Positions 8,500 through 15,944 of a stretch of DNA of 34,197 bases are shown piece by piece. This stretch comes from CAZDME01 sp964506785 [NCBI: uncultured bacterium] (GTDB taxonomy: Bacteria > CAZDME01 > JAYEMH01). The notes under the pieces are model-generated. The model was not told the DNA's origin. It saw nothing but the letters and a program-made list of their open reading frames with translations, and did no database searches. The stretch spans positions 5,013-39,209 of the forward strand of contig CAZDME010000004.1 in NCBI GenBank assembly GCA_964506785.1, written 5' to 3'. Positions within the stretch are counted from its first letter, which is position 1, and each line of letters starts with the position of its first letter. Made by a program: the position numbers and the translations under genes.

Positions 8500-9651
8500 C
8501 TAATCCGCTTTTTTCACCGCTTCTAATATTTTCTCTACCGTTTTTTTGCCGATTCCCGGGATTGCCGTTAGGTCTTCAACTTGGGCTTTCAACAGTTTAT
8601 CGAAAGAATCGAAACCGCCTTGAATTAATCTATTTAAAGTACTTTTTCCTACTCCCGGTAATTCCAATATCCCCTCGGCCTTCTTTTTTGCCTCTTTTTT
8701 CGTCTTTTTCTCCTCGGCTAAAGTAGTTTCAGTTTTTATATCGATTCTCCAGCCGGTCAATTTTACCGCCAGGCGGACATTCTGCCCCTTCTTGCCGATA
8801 GCCAGAGAAAGCTGGTCATCCGGCACAATTATCTCCGCCCTTTGCTCTTTGGGGCTGGTATTCACCTGGGTAATTTTTGCCGGGCTCAAGGCGGCCATCA
8901 GATAATCATTTATATTTTCGTTCCAGCGGATAATGTCAATTTTTTCGCCCTTTAATTCTCTGACGATTGCCTTAATTCTATTTCCCCTCACTCCCACACA
9001 GGCGCCCACGGCATCGACATTTTCCTGGGTGGAATAAACGGCAATTTTAGTTCGTTCCCCGGGCTCCCGGGCAATTCCTTTTATTTCAACACTTTTATCG
9101 CCGACTTCCGGAACTTCCAATTCAAACAAGGTCCTGACGAAATTTGGGTGGGTGCGGGAAAGAATCAACTGCGGCCCTTTAGAGGTTTTTTTGACCTCTA
9201 AGAGATAGAATTGCAGCCGTTCTCTCGGCTGGTAGGTCTCTCCCCGAATCTGCTCCCGGAACGGTAAAATCCCTTCGGTATTGCCTAAATCGATTATTTT
9301 ACTTTTGTATTCTTCTCGTTGAATAAACCCGGTGACGATACTTCCCTGCTTATCCTTAAAATCCTCATAGACAACCTCTTTTTCTGCCTCACGGATTTTC
9401 TGAATAATTACCTGCCGGGCAGTTTGAGCGGCAATACGGCCGAAATTTTTTGGGGTAATCTCTTTTCGGCCGGAAAAAACCTTAAAGGCGCCGGTTTTGC
9501 CGTCAACTTTTACTTTTATATTCTCATCCTGGCCAAACCGCTTGCGGGCCGCCGTAAGCAAAGCCGCTTCGATAGTGGCCAGCAAAACCTCTTTTTTAAT
9601 ACCCCTTTCTCTTTCCAACTGCTCTAAGATTACCAGAATATCTCCTGCCAT
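8500..9651 (-). CDS. nusA: Transcription termination/antitermination factor NusA
   Basis: NusA binds RNA polymerase and nascent RNA, acting in pausing, termination and antitermination. The 383-residue protein has an N-terminal RNAP-binding domain (about 1-90), an S1 domain starting at GSIVTGFIQREE (about 102), KH1 with GVRGNRIKAIVREL, and KH2 with AIGKKGQNVRLAVKLTGW. A C-terminal region after about 320 carries two helix-hairpin-helix-like motifs (LPGVGKSTLNRL and IPGIGKKTVEKI). The N-terminal domain is short: VFSGRKEITPKNFGRIAAQTA skips the acidic insertion found in most NusA proteins. infB follows by 28 bases. No rimP precedes it, unlike the usual rimP-nusA-infB order. A terminator and a possible promoter lie just upstream. 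Confidence 0.95.
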   Translation of the reverse strand: MAGDILVILEQLERERGIKKEVLLATIEAALLTAARKRFGQDENIKVKVDGKTGAFKVFSGRKEITPKNFGRIAAQTARQVIIQKIREAEKEVVYEDFKDKQGSIVTGFIQREEYKSKIIDLGNTEGILPFREQIRGETYQPRERLQFYLLEVKKTSKGPQLILSRTHPNFVRTLFELEVPEVGDKSVEIKGIAREPGERTKIAVYSTQENVDAVGACVGVRGNRIKAIVRELKGEKIDIIRWNENINDYLMAALSPAKITQVNTSPKEQRAEIIVPDDQLSLAIGKKGQNVRLAVKLTGWRIDIKTETTLAEEKKTKKEAKKKAEGILELPGVGKSTLNRLIQGGFDSFDKLLKAQVEDLTAIPGIGKKTVEKILEAVKKAD

Positions 9652-9675
9652 TTTGTTTTTTCCTCATAGGTAGAA

Positions 9676-9704
9676 TAAAAAAAGTGGGGAAACTCACCCA
9701 CTTG
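9676..9704 (-). terminator. Intrinsic terminator / possible nusA leader attenuator
   Basis: On the minus strand AAGTGGG (9697-9703) and CCCACTT (9682-9688) form a perfect 7-bp stem with an 8-base loop, followed directly by a run of T. It lies between the broken HATPase gene and nusA, 25 bases before the nusA ATG. It can end the upstream transcript or act as an attenuator in the nusA leader. Confidence 0.85.
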
Positions 9705-9734
9705 TTAAAACCGCTGCCGGAAAACTCAAACTAT

Positions 9735-9763
9735 AAAATATCACATATAGGTAAACTATGCAA
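9735..9763 (-). promoter_or_regulatory. Candidate promoter for nusA-infB
   Basis: TTGCAT (9758-9763) and TATTTT (9735-9740) are 17 bases apart on the minus strand. If real, the transcript would start near 9728, upstream of the terminator at 9676-9704, making that hairpin part of the nusA leader. The -10 box is weak. Confidence 0.35.
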
Positions 9764-9794
9764 GGAAAATCTTCGGATTAATTAAACCTGCTCA

Positions 9795-10973
9795 TCATTG
9801 CCTTTTCGTATTCATCCCAGGCTTTTTTCCGACAAGCATTATCGCCCCGGTTTGCCCCCTGATTTTTTTATAGGCCTTTAAAATATCCGCTTTGCTGGTT
9901 AACCCTTTATTTTCCGCCATTGCACTAACCAGCTGGATATGCTTTTCCAAAGCATCCGGGTATTGGAGGCGTATAATTTCCGAAACCCCATTTTTTCTAA
10001 CCTTTATCCCCAGATCTGATTTTTTCTCTAAATTAGTAATGGATTTAGCAATGAGTTTTTCCCGCCATTTTTCGATATTGTCTTCGCCTTTATAAAAATA
10101 AACGGTAATCTTCGTGCCGAATTTTTCCTTATTTCTTTTAACCAATTTAAAAAAAAGATTTTGCTCATCGGGCAGTATAATTGCACTTTGTCAAGGCGTT
10201 TCTATTATCGAGAAATCGGATGTCCCAACTGCCATAGTTAAAGCCTGCCCGAGGTCTCCATTATTACCGAAAGATTTTTCCCATTTAATTGCATCTTCAA
10301 TGGGAATTTCTTTGCCTCCTTTATCAACAAAACCTTTTCCGTTATCTATAACCGTCATTTTTGTATAATTACCTTTTTTAAATTGGGCTACTACAAAAAC
10401 AATACCTTCCGCAACATGCTGTTGACCATTTTCCAAAAGAAGGCTTAAAACAAAACGTTCCGCCTTGGGTAAAAAAATTTTTGTAAGTTCATAAAAAAAC
10501 GAGTAAATTTCCCAAAACCTTTGATTTGGATTCCACTGACGGGTAATCTTAATGCCCTTTTCTTTTGCTTCCTTTTCTATTGTTTGAAAATTTTTCTTAT
10601 TCATTTTGGACCCGCCAAAAAGCATAATTTCCACATCTCTTCTTTCCTCCAACTTCCCTATAATTTCATATACCTCGGTGTAATCGGGATTTTCCTCTTC
10701 ATAACCGGGCAGGGCCCTTCCTAACTTAGATATCAGCTCATCGACCGATAAGGATAAATCCCCCTCAAGGCTCGCTTTCAGTGCATTTGAATAATTTTTC
10801 TCACCGATCGCCGGAACACGCAAGAAAGTTTCTGCCTCTGCCCGGGCAAAATCCGTAAAAAAGCCCGGATTAAACAAAAAAGCCCCGATGACAAAAAGGG
10901 CTGCAGCCTTTAGGAAATTCCGCTTCCGTTTACGGTTAACCGTGTACAGTTTATCGCTATTAATCTGTTTCAT
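9795..10973 (-). pseudogene. Exported GHKL/HATPase-like protein, broken by an in-frame TGA
   Basis: A continuous 393-codon frame runs from the ATG at 10973 to the TGA at 9795-9797, interrupted only by TGA at 10191-10193 (codon 261). Residues 1-45 look like a signal peptide: basic RKRKR, a hydrophobic stretch, and a FARA-type cleavage site. Residues 170-255 resemble a histidine-kinase-type ATPase: N-box-like LLLENGQQHV (178-187), G1 box DNGKG (210-214) and G2-like GNNGDLGQAL (236-245). After the TGA the frame continues with QSAIILPDEQN and then FGTKITVYF, the usual last strand of this fold, so the stop cuts the domain. The second part has only a TTG as local start and is unlikely to be independent. 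The gene lies behind a c-di-GMP-I riboswitch. Readthrough or a sequencing error cannot be excluded. The full function is unknown. Confidence 0.72.
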
Positions 10974-11007
10974 AATTCCAACTCATCGCTCTTAGCTCAT
11001 GGCTCAT

Positions 11008-11049
11008 AAAATAAAACGGCTGAGGCACCTATTTCTAGGCAACTCAGCC
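11008..11049 (-). terminator. Terminator expression platform of the riboswitch
   Basis: On the minus strand GGCTGAG (11043-11049) pairs with CTCAGCC (11018-11024), and inner CCTA pairs with TAGG around a GAAA loop. The stem is followed by TTTTATTTT. The 5' arm GGCTGAGTTGCC is also the 3' strand of the aptamer, so aptamer folding and termination should exclude each other. Confidence 0.8.
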
Positions 11050-11166
11050 TTCCTTTGTTTTCACCCTTCGACTATCCTTCGACAAGCTCAGGATTTCGCT
11101 CAGGGTTGCTTTCAGCAAGGATCTGTAGTTTTGCGTCTCCGCCTTGCGGCGGATTTGCCTTTATCT
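11036..11166 (-). ncRNA. Cyclic-di-GMP-I (GEMM-I) riboswitch aptamer
   Basis: Read on the minus strand, AAAGGCAAA (GGCAAA at 11154-11159) leads into a hairpin of CCGCC/GGCGG closed by a GCAA tetraloop (11144-11147). GACGCAAA (11130-11137) and then CTAC follow. This is the order of the GEMM-I consensus, including the GNRA tetraloop. The distal part ends with GGCTGAGTTGCC (11038-11049), matching the conserved GGUUGCC-type 3' end. ACT-A-CAG can pair with CTGAGT to form the second helix. The family binds c-di-GMP and controls motility, attachment and surface genes. The loop of the second helix is enlarged by a dispersed repeat. The architecture predicts an ON switch. The regulated gene starts at 10973. 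A covariance-model search was not run. Confidence 0.78.
11064..11105. repeat. Dispersed palindromic repeat in the riboswitch loop
   Basis: On the plus strand CCCTTCGAC, TCCTTCGACAAGCTCAGGA and CGCTCAGGG follow each other. CCTTCGACAAGCTCAGG is a word I know as a frequent intergenic palindrome-like repeat in many bacterial genomes. It sits entirely inside the variable loop of the second aptamer helix. Confidence 0.6.
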
Positions 11167-11190
11167 ATACTTTATAACTTATCAAAAGAA

Positions 11191-11219
11191 AGTATAGCAT
11201 AAAATATGGGCTATATCAA
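11191..11219 (-). promoter_or_regulatory. Promoter of the riboswitch transcript
   Basis: On the minus strand TTGATA (11214-11219) and TATACT (11191-11196) are 17 bases apart. The -35 box begins 14 bases after the stop of proS. Transcription is predicted near 11184, about 20 bases before the aptamer. Confidence 0.75.
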
Positions 11220-11232
11220 AAAATCTAAAAAT

Positions 11233-12393
11233 TTATCTCACTTTGGCCGGTTCTTTGAGCATTTTCTTTACCCGGGGAATTAGCTCATCTACCCCAAGGG
11301 TAATCTCATTTTTGTCCGTTCGCCGCTTTAACTCGACCTTCTTCTCCTTCATCAGCTTGGGGCTGACCACCAATCTTATCGGAATACCGATTAAATCGGC
11401 ATCTTTGAATTTTACCCCGGCCGACTCATCCCGATTATCCCATAAAACATCAATCCCTTCTTTTTTTAAATCACCATGAAGTTTATCGGCCAGATTAACT
11501 ATTTCCTTTTCCTCCCCCACGTTAAGAATCTCCACCTCATAAGGAGCGATAGATGCCGGCCAGGTAATTCCATCCCGGTCGTGCCAGGCCTCAATAACCG
11601 CCGCTAACAAACGGCTCACTCCAATCCCGTAGCAGCCCATAACCATTAACTTTTGGGCGCCTGATTCATCGCGGTAAACAGCTTTTAACGACTCACTGTA
11701 TTTTGTCCCCAATTTAAAGATATGGCCGATTTCGATATCTTCTCCGTTTTTGGATTTAGAGACAAATTCTTCGGAAAGCTTTCCTCCAATCAACCCGGAA
11801 TCAGCCGCTTTTTTCTGAGCCTTTAATCCGCAGCGGGCAAAAATCTCGGGATAAACCTCCGCCATTTTCCTGTAGCTCCTGTCGGCCCCGGCTTCATCTA
11901 AATCGAAGCTATAAGCATCTTTCATCGAAAACTCCCGGCTGCGCATCACCCCAAAACGCGGGCGGATTTCATCGCGAAACTTCGTCTGGATTTGGTAAAG
12001 AGTAACCGGCAGTTGTTTATAGGAACGGATTTCCCCTCTTACCAGATCAGTAATCACCTCTTCATGCGTCGGCCCCAGGCCGAATTCCCGGTTATGACGG
12101 TCTTTCAGGCGCAGCATCTCTTTGCCGTATTCCTTCCAGCGTCCGCTCTCCTGCCAGAGGGTAGCCGGATGAAGCACCGGAAGAAGCACCTCTTGGGCTC
12201 CGGCCTTATTCATTTCCTGGCGGATAATGGTTTCAATTTTGTTAAAACTCCGCCGTCCCAGCGGAAGATAAGAATAAATCCCGCTGGCTAATTTTCGTAT
12301 TAACCCGGCCCGCAGCATCAAACGATGGCTGACCATCTCTGCTTCCTGAGGGGTTTCTTTTAAAGTAACTATAAATGCTTCCTGCCAGCGCAT
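11233..12393 (-). CDS. proS: Prolyl-tRNA synthetase lacking the INS editing domain
   Basis: ProRS charges tRNA-Pro. The class II catalytic core is complete: motif 1 region with SGIYSYLPLGRR (37-48), GLGPTHEE (106-112), motif 2 FRDEIRPRFGVMRSREFSMKDAYSF (139-163) and motif 3 GCYGIGVSRLL (253-263). The C-terminal anticodon-binding domain (about 285-380) follows. The protein has 386 residues, whereas bacterial-type ProRS is usually about 570. The whole INS domain, which edits mischarged Ala-tRNA-Pro, is missing: the text runs from SEEFVSKSKNGED (207-219) directly into IEIGHIFKLGTKYSE. The start at 12393 has a perfect GGGAGGTG ribosome site. It follows ispG by 42 bases. The gene looks intact, so the loss is a lineage trait rather than damage. 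Confidence 0.95.
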   Translation of the reverse strand: MRWQEAFIVTLKETPQEAEMVSHRLMLRAGLIRKLASGIYSYLPLGRRSFNKIETIIRQEMNKAGAQEVLLPVLHPATLWQESGRWKEYGKEMLRLKDRHNREFGLGPTHEEVITDLVRGEIRSYKQLPVTLYQIQTKFRDEIRPRFGVMRSREFSMKDAYSFDLDEAGADRSYRKMAEVYPEIFARCGLKAQKKAADSGLIGGKLSEEFVSKSKNGEDIEIGHIFKLGTKYSESLKAVYRDESGAQKLMVMGCYGIGVSRLLAAVIEAWHDRDGITWPASIAPYEVEILNVGEEKEIVNLADKLHGDLKKEGIDVLWDNRDESAGVKFKDADLIGIPIRLVVSPKLMKEKKVELKRRTDKNEITLGVDELIPRVKKMLKEPAKVR

Positions 12394-12435
12394 GAAATCA
12401 CCTCCCGCTATTCATAAATCGTAAATTATTTTTTC

Positions 12436-13500
12436 TCAAGCTTTAAATTTTTTTATTTCTTTAATCAAGGCCTCCAGGCATTTTTTCTCCGGAACCTTTT
12501 TTATTTTTTTCCCTTTCTTGAATAACCAGCCCTCTTTTTTATCCAGGGCCAAACCAATATCTGCCTGGCGGGCCTCCCCGGGGCCATTGACCACACAGCC
12601 CATTACCGCCACTTTGATATCCGGTCCCGCTTTATTAGCCGGAAAAATTTTTTTTAAAGAATCCTCAAGCTTCCCCACTATTTTAATTAAATTAACCTGG
12701 CAGCGGCCGCAGGTCGGGCAGGAAATAATCGTCGGGCCAAACTTTCTTAAATTCAAGGCGCTAAGAATCTCCCGGGCCACCTTGACCTCTTCAACCGGAT
12801 TGGCCGTTAATGAAACCCGGATAGTATCCCCGATTCCCTCGTGAAGAAGACAGCCGATACCCAAGGCAGAACGGATAGTTCCGCTTCTAATCGGCCCCGC
12901 TTCGGTAATGCCCAGATGAAAAGGATAGCTGCATTTTTTAGCCAGAAGCTGATAGGCAGCAATGGTTTCTCCGACATCGAATGCCTTCAGAGAAAAAATT
13001 AAATCATGGAATTCCAAATCCTTGCAAATCCGCAGGGTATCTAAAGCCGCCCTGACCATATCTCCGCAAAGAGGCCCGGCGGTGCGTCTGGGAAGAGAAC
13101 CGGCATTAATACCGATTCGCACCGGAATTTTTGCCGTTTTAGCTGCTTGAAAAATTTTTTTTAGATTCTTATGGCTGGGTATTGTTCCCGGATTAATCCT
13201 CAGGCCGTCAACCCCCTGGTTGATTGCCTCCAGGGCCAATTCAGTAAGAAAATGAATGTCGGCAACTAAGGCGATATCGATATATTTCTTTATCTTGGCT
13301 AAAGTTTTTACCGATTGCCAATCCGGAACGGCTAAACGGATAATTTCGCATCCGGCTTTTTCCAATCGATGAATCTGGCGGATAGTTTCCCGCCAGTCGG
13401 AAGTATCGGTTTCAGTCATCGACTGGATGGAAATAGGCGCATTCCCGCCAATTTTTACCTTTCCTAACTTAACAACCCTCGTTTTTCTTCTTTTCCCCAT
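12436..13500 (-). CDS. ispG: 4-hydroxy-3-methylbut-2-en-1-yl diphosphate synthase (IspG/GcpE)
   Basis: IspG converts methylerythritol cyclodiphosphate to HMBPP in the MEP isoprenoid pathway, using a [4Fe-4S] cluster. The 354-residue protein has the TIM-barrel start (IQSMTETDTSDWRETI...), GINAGSLPRR, and the C-terminal cluster-binding cysteines in SCPTCGRCQVNL and VMGCVVNGPGEARQADIG. Length is standard for the short bacterial type. A ribosome site AAGGAAAG precedes the ATG. It lies downstream of dxr and rseP, so two MEP enzymes share the operon with uppS, which consumes the pathway's product. Confidence 0.97.
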   Translation of the reverse strand: MGKRRKTRVVKLGKVKIGGNAPISIQSMTETDTSDWRETIRQIHRLEKAGCEIIRLAVPDWQSVKTLAKIKKYIDIALVADIHFLTELALEAINQGVDGLRINPGTIPSHKNLKKIFQAAKTAKIPVRIGINAGSLPRRTAGPLCGDMVRAALDTLRICKDLEFHDLIFSLKAFDVGETIAAYQLLAKKCSYPFHLGITEAGPIRSGTIRSALGIGCLLHEGIGDTIRVSLTANPVEEVKVAREILSALNLRKFGPTIISCPTCGRCQVNLIKIVGKLEDSLKKIFPANKAGPDIKVAVMGCVVNGPGEARQADIGLALDKKEGWLFKKGKKIKKVPEKKCLEALIKEIKKFKA

Positions 13501-13517
13501 CTTTCCTTATTTTCCAC

Positions 13518-13598
13518 GAGCTATCAGCCGTGAGCTATTTGCCCCGTAGCATCCCGTAGGGATTGGTATCGGGGTGAGCCATCAGCCGTGAGCTATTT
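13518..13598. repeat. Direct 23-base repeat flanking a small dyad, reaching into rseP
   Basis: The two copies at 13518-13540 and 13576-13598 read GAGCYATCAGCCGTGAGC plus TATTT and differ at one base. Between them CCCCG ... CGGGG and ATCCCGTAGGGAT form inverted repeats. The right copy includes the TAG stop of rseP (13593-13595). Confidence 0.75.
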
Positions 13599-14654
13599 AA
13601 CAAAAGCCCGCATTATATCGTTGTAGGTCGCAAAGAGCATAATAGCAACAAGAATATAAAGCCCGACCATCTGGGCTAACTCCTGAGCCTTTACAGATAA
13701 AGGACGTCCTTTTATTTTCTCCGCCGCTAAAAACATCAAATGTCCACCATCGAGAATAGGAATAGGTAAAAGGTTTATGACCGCTAAATTTACGCTAATC
13801 AGGGCTAAGAATGTCAAAAGCGGTAAAAGGCCAATTTTAATTTGCTGGGCGGTTAATTGGGCAATTAAAATCGGCCCGCCTAGATGCCGGACAGAAATCT
13901 TCCCGCTGACCATTCTCCAGAGGCCGATATAAATCATTTTGGTAAGAGTTAAGGTCTGCCCGGTGCCTTTTATAAGGGCGGCAGGCAACGGTTCCCGATG
14001 GTAATATATCTCTTCGGCATCGGGCAAAATGCCGATTAATCCTTTTGAGACCTTCCCTTTTAACGGGTCTATTTCATCCTCAATTCGCGGGGTAATATCT
14101 AAATTTATAATCCTGCCGTCCCGTTCTATATTGAACGATAATTTTTCACCCGGGCTTTGATAAATAGTTGCCGCCAAACCCGGCCAATTCTCAATCCTTT
14201 TATCGTCGATAAAAAGAACTTTATCTCCGGGAATCAACCCGGCTGTTTGCGCCGGCTCTCCCGCTTTCACTTCCCCGATAACCGCTTTATAAACCGGGCT
14301 GCCAAGATAAAGAACGGAACTAAAAATTACCCAGGCTAAAAGAAAATTCATAAAAGGCCCGGCGGCCAAAATAATGGCTCGCCGCCAGGGCTTCTTTCCA
14401 AAAAACTCCCAAGGTTCTGCTGCCTTTTGCTCATCCATCTGTTCCCCGGCTAATTTCACATACCCCCCCAAGGGAATTAAAGAAAGGCGGTATTCTGTCT
14501 TACCGGCTCTTTTCGCCAGAAGCTTGGGGCCAAAACCCATAGAAAACTTCTCCACCCGCACTCCCATGATTTTTGCGGCAATAAAATGGCCTGATTCATG
14601 AACAAAGATTAAGATTCCAAGAACGACGATAATTCCGATAACGCTAATTAGCAT
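13593..14654 (-). CDS. rseP: Site-2 zinc metalloprotease RseP family
   Basis: This intramembrane protease cleaves membrane-bound anti-sigma factors and remnant signal peptides. The 353-residue protein has HESGH (HExxH) in the first membrane segment (about residue 19-23), a PDZ domain in the middle (about 115-200, with AQTAGLIPGDKVLFID), and the second catalytic motif NLLPIPILDGGHLMF near residue 295-309. It starts within the end of dxr (7-base overlap). The dxr-rseP order is common in bacteria. Only one PDZ domain is evident, against two in E. coli. The stop codon lies in a direct repeat. Confidence 0.95.
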   Translation of the reverse strand: MLISVIGIIVVLGILIFVHESGHFIAAKIMGVRVEKFSMGFGPKLLAKRAGKTEYRLSLIPLGGYVKLAGEQMDEQKAAEPWEFFGKKPWRRAIILAAGPFMNFLLAWVIFSSVLYLGSPVYKAVIGEVKAGEPAQTAGLIPGDKVLFIDDKRIENWPGLAATIYQSPGEKLSFNIERDGRIINLDITPRIEDEIDPLKGKVSKGLIGILPDAEEIYYHREPLPAALIKGTGQTLTLTKMIYIGLWRMVSGKISVRHLGGPILIAQLTAQQIKIGLLPLLTFLALISVNLAVINLLPIPILDGGHLMFLAAEKIKGRPLSVKAQELAQMVGLYILVAIMLFATYNDIMRAFVK

Positions 14655-15817
14655 TCTAAAAATTCTCCCTTCGCTATTTCAAGACTTTCTTTTCTAGCCC
14701 AGATATCAGCTTTAAGAATTTCTCCTAATCCGGGGTTTTTTTTGGTTTTATGCCTGGCCATAACCTTTTTAATCAAACCGGGAATGCTCAAGAAATCAAT
14801 TTTATTTTGCAGAAAAAGAGCCACCGCTACTTCATTAGCGGCGTTAAAGACTGCCGGCATCGTTCCCCCGAGCTGGGCTGATTCCAAAGCCAATTTCAAT
14901 CCGGGGAAACGCTGGTAATCAGGCCTGTAAAATTCAAGTTTTGAAAGGCGGCTTAAATCTATCGGCCTCAAACTTGATTTCCTTCGTTCGGGGAAAGTTA
15001 AGGCATGTTGAATAGGCAGGCGCATATCCGGCCTTGAGAGAAGCGCCAGGACACTCCCATCGATTAACTCTACCAAAGCATGAACCAATCCCTGGGGATG
15101 AATAAGAATTTCAATCTGGGAAAGTTTCAAATTAAAAAGATGCTGGGCTTCCATTACCTCCAGCCCCTTATTAATCAACGTAGCCGAATCAATACTAATT
15201 TTTGCCCCCATTTTCCAGAGAGGATGCCTCAAGGCTTCCTGCGGCTTAATTTTTTTTAAAGAAGCGCGTGACCTTTTATAGAAAGGTCCTCCGGAAGCGG
15301 TTAAAATTATTTTTTTTACCACATTTCCCTTCCGGTTTTCTAAACATTGAAAGATAGCGTTGTGTTCGCTGTCCATGGGTATAAGCTGGGCTTTTTTCCG
15401 GCCGGCTTTCTTCTTTATCAACTTCCCGGCAACCACTAAGGCCTCTTTATTGGCTAGGGCAACATCTTTACCCGCTCCAAGAGCCGCCCAGAGAGGAAGA
15501 AGTCCGGAAATCCCGGTGGTGGCAATAACGATAAGGTCGGCCTGAGATAAACCGGCAATTTTGGCTAAACCGTGACTGCCGGAAAAAATTTTACATTTAT
15601 AATTCAACTTTTGCTTTAACGACTGGGTTTTTCCCCCATCCCCCAAACCGATAAAGGCCGGCCTGAATTTATTGGCCTGCCGGGCCAGCAGCCTTACGTT
15701 TTCCCTGGCTGATAGGGCCAGAACGGTAAACTCCCCTTTTAAACTTTCGATTACTTTGAGAACATTCGACCCAACTGAACCGGTTGACCCGAGTAAAACG
15801 ATTTTCCTTTTTTTCAT
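14648..15817 (-). CDS. dxr: 1-deoxy-D-xylulose 5-phosphate reductoisomerase
   Basis: Dxr makes methylerythritol phosphate from DXP with NADPH, the committed MEP step. The 389-residue protein has the N-terminal nucleotide-binding GSTGSVGSNVL (9-19), the catalytic-domain ANKEALVVAGKL region, PMDSEHNAIFQCL, the SASGGPF-like ILTASGGPFYKRS and the C-terminal AANEVAVALFL helix. Length is typical. The 127-base spacer to cdsA holds short-word repeats. rseP overlaps its end. Confidence 0.97.
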   Translation of the reverse strand: MKKRKIVLLGSTGSVGSNVLKVIESLKGEFTVLALSARENVRLLARQANKFRPAFIGLGDGGKTQSLKQKLNYKCKIFSGSHGLAKIAGLSQADLIVIATTGISGLLPLWAALGAGKDVALANKEALVVAGKLIKKKAGRKKAQLIPMDSEHNAIFQCLENRKGNVVKKIILTASGGPFYKRSRASLKKIKPQEALRHPLWKMGAKISIDSATLINKGLEVMEAQHLFNLKLSQIEILIHPQGLVHALVELIDGSVLALLSRPDMRLPIQHALTFPERRKSSLRPIDLSRLSKLEFYRPDYQRFPGLKLALESAQLGGTMPAVFNAANEVAVALFLQNKIDFLSIPGLIKKVMARHKTKKNPGLGEILKADIWARKESLEIAKGEFLEC

Positions 15818-15944
15818 AATAATTTTCAGAAATCAGATAGCTGATATCAAATGGCAGTTTTTTTCTGTCTTCTTTCCTCTGTTTCCTGTAATCTCTGGTT
15901 CAAACATTTATCCATCATCCGGATTTAACCGCTTTTCATCTTTG
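15818..15944. repeat. Degenerate word-repeat spacer between cdsA and dxr
   Basis: It contains CAGAAATCAGATAGCTGAT and a run of TCTGTCTTCTTTCCTCTGT- and CCTGTAATCTCTG-like words. These share vocabulary with the spacer at 28283-28423. No gene is visible. Confidence 0.5.

Noticed and set aside
8323-8526. Plus-strand frame with LTLALTLA repeats
   Set aside because: It is the antisense reading of the infB hexamer array.
9795-10145. Independent small gene
   Set aside because: Its only nearby start is TTG without a ribosome site, and it is in frame with the upstream HATPase segment, completing that fold.
10191-10193. TGA as selenocysteine or as glycine (code 25)
   Set aside because: dut and the end of the same frame use TGA as a normal stop, no selenocysteine-insertion hairpin is clear after the codon, and the surrounding fold does not call for a catalytic Cys/Sec.
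11141-11153. Aptamer stem as a mere copy of a CCGCC..GGCGG spacer repeat
   Set aside because: A similar stem occurs at about 29711-29728, but only here is it flanked on both sides by GGCAAA and GACGCAAA and followed by the matching 3' part and terminator.
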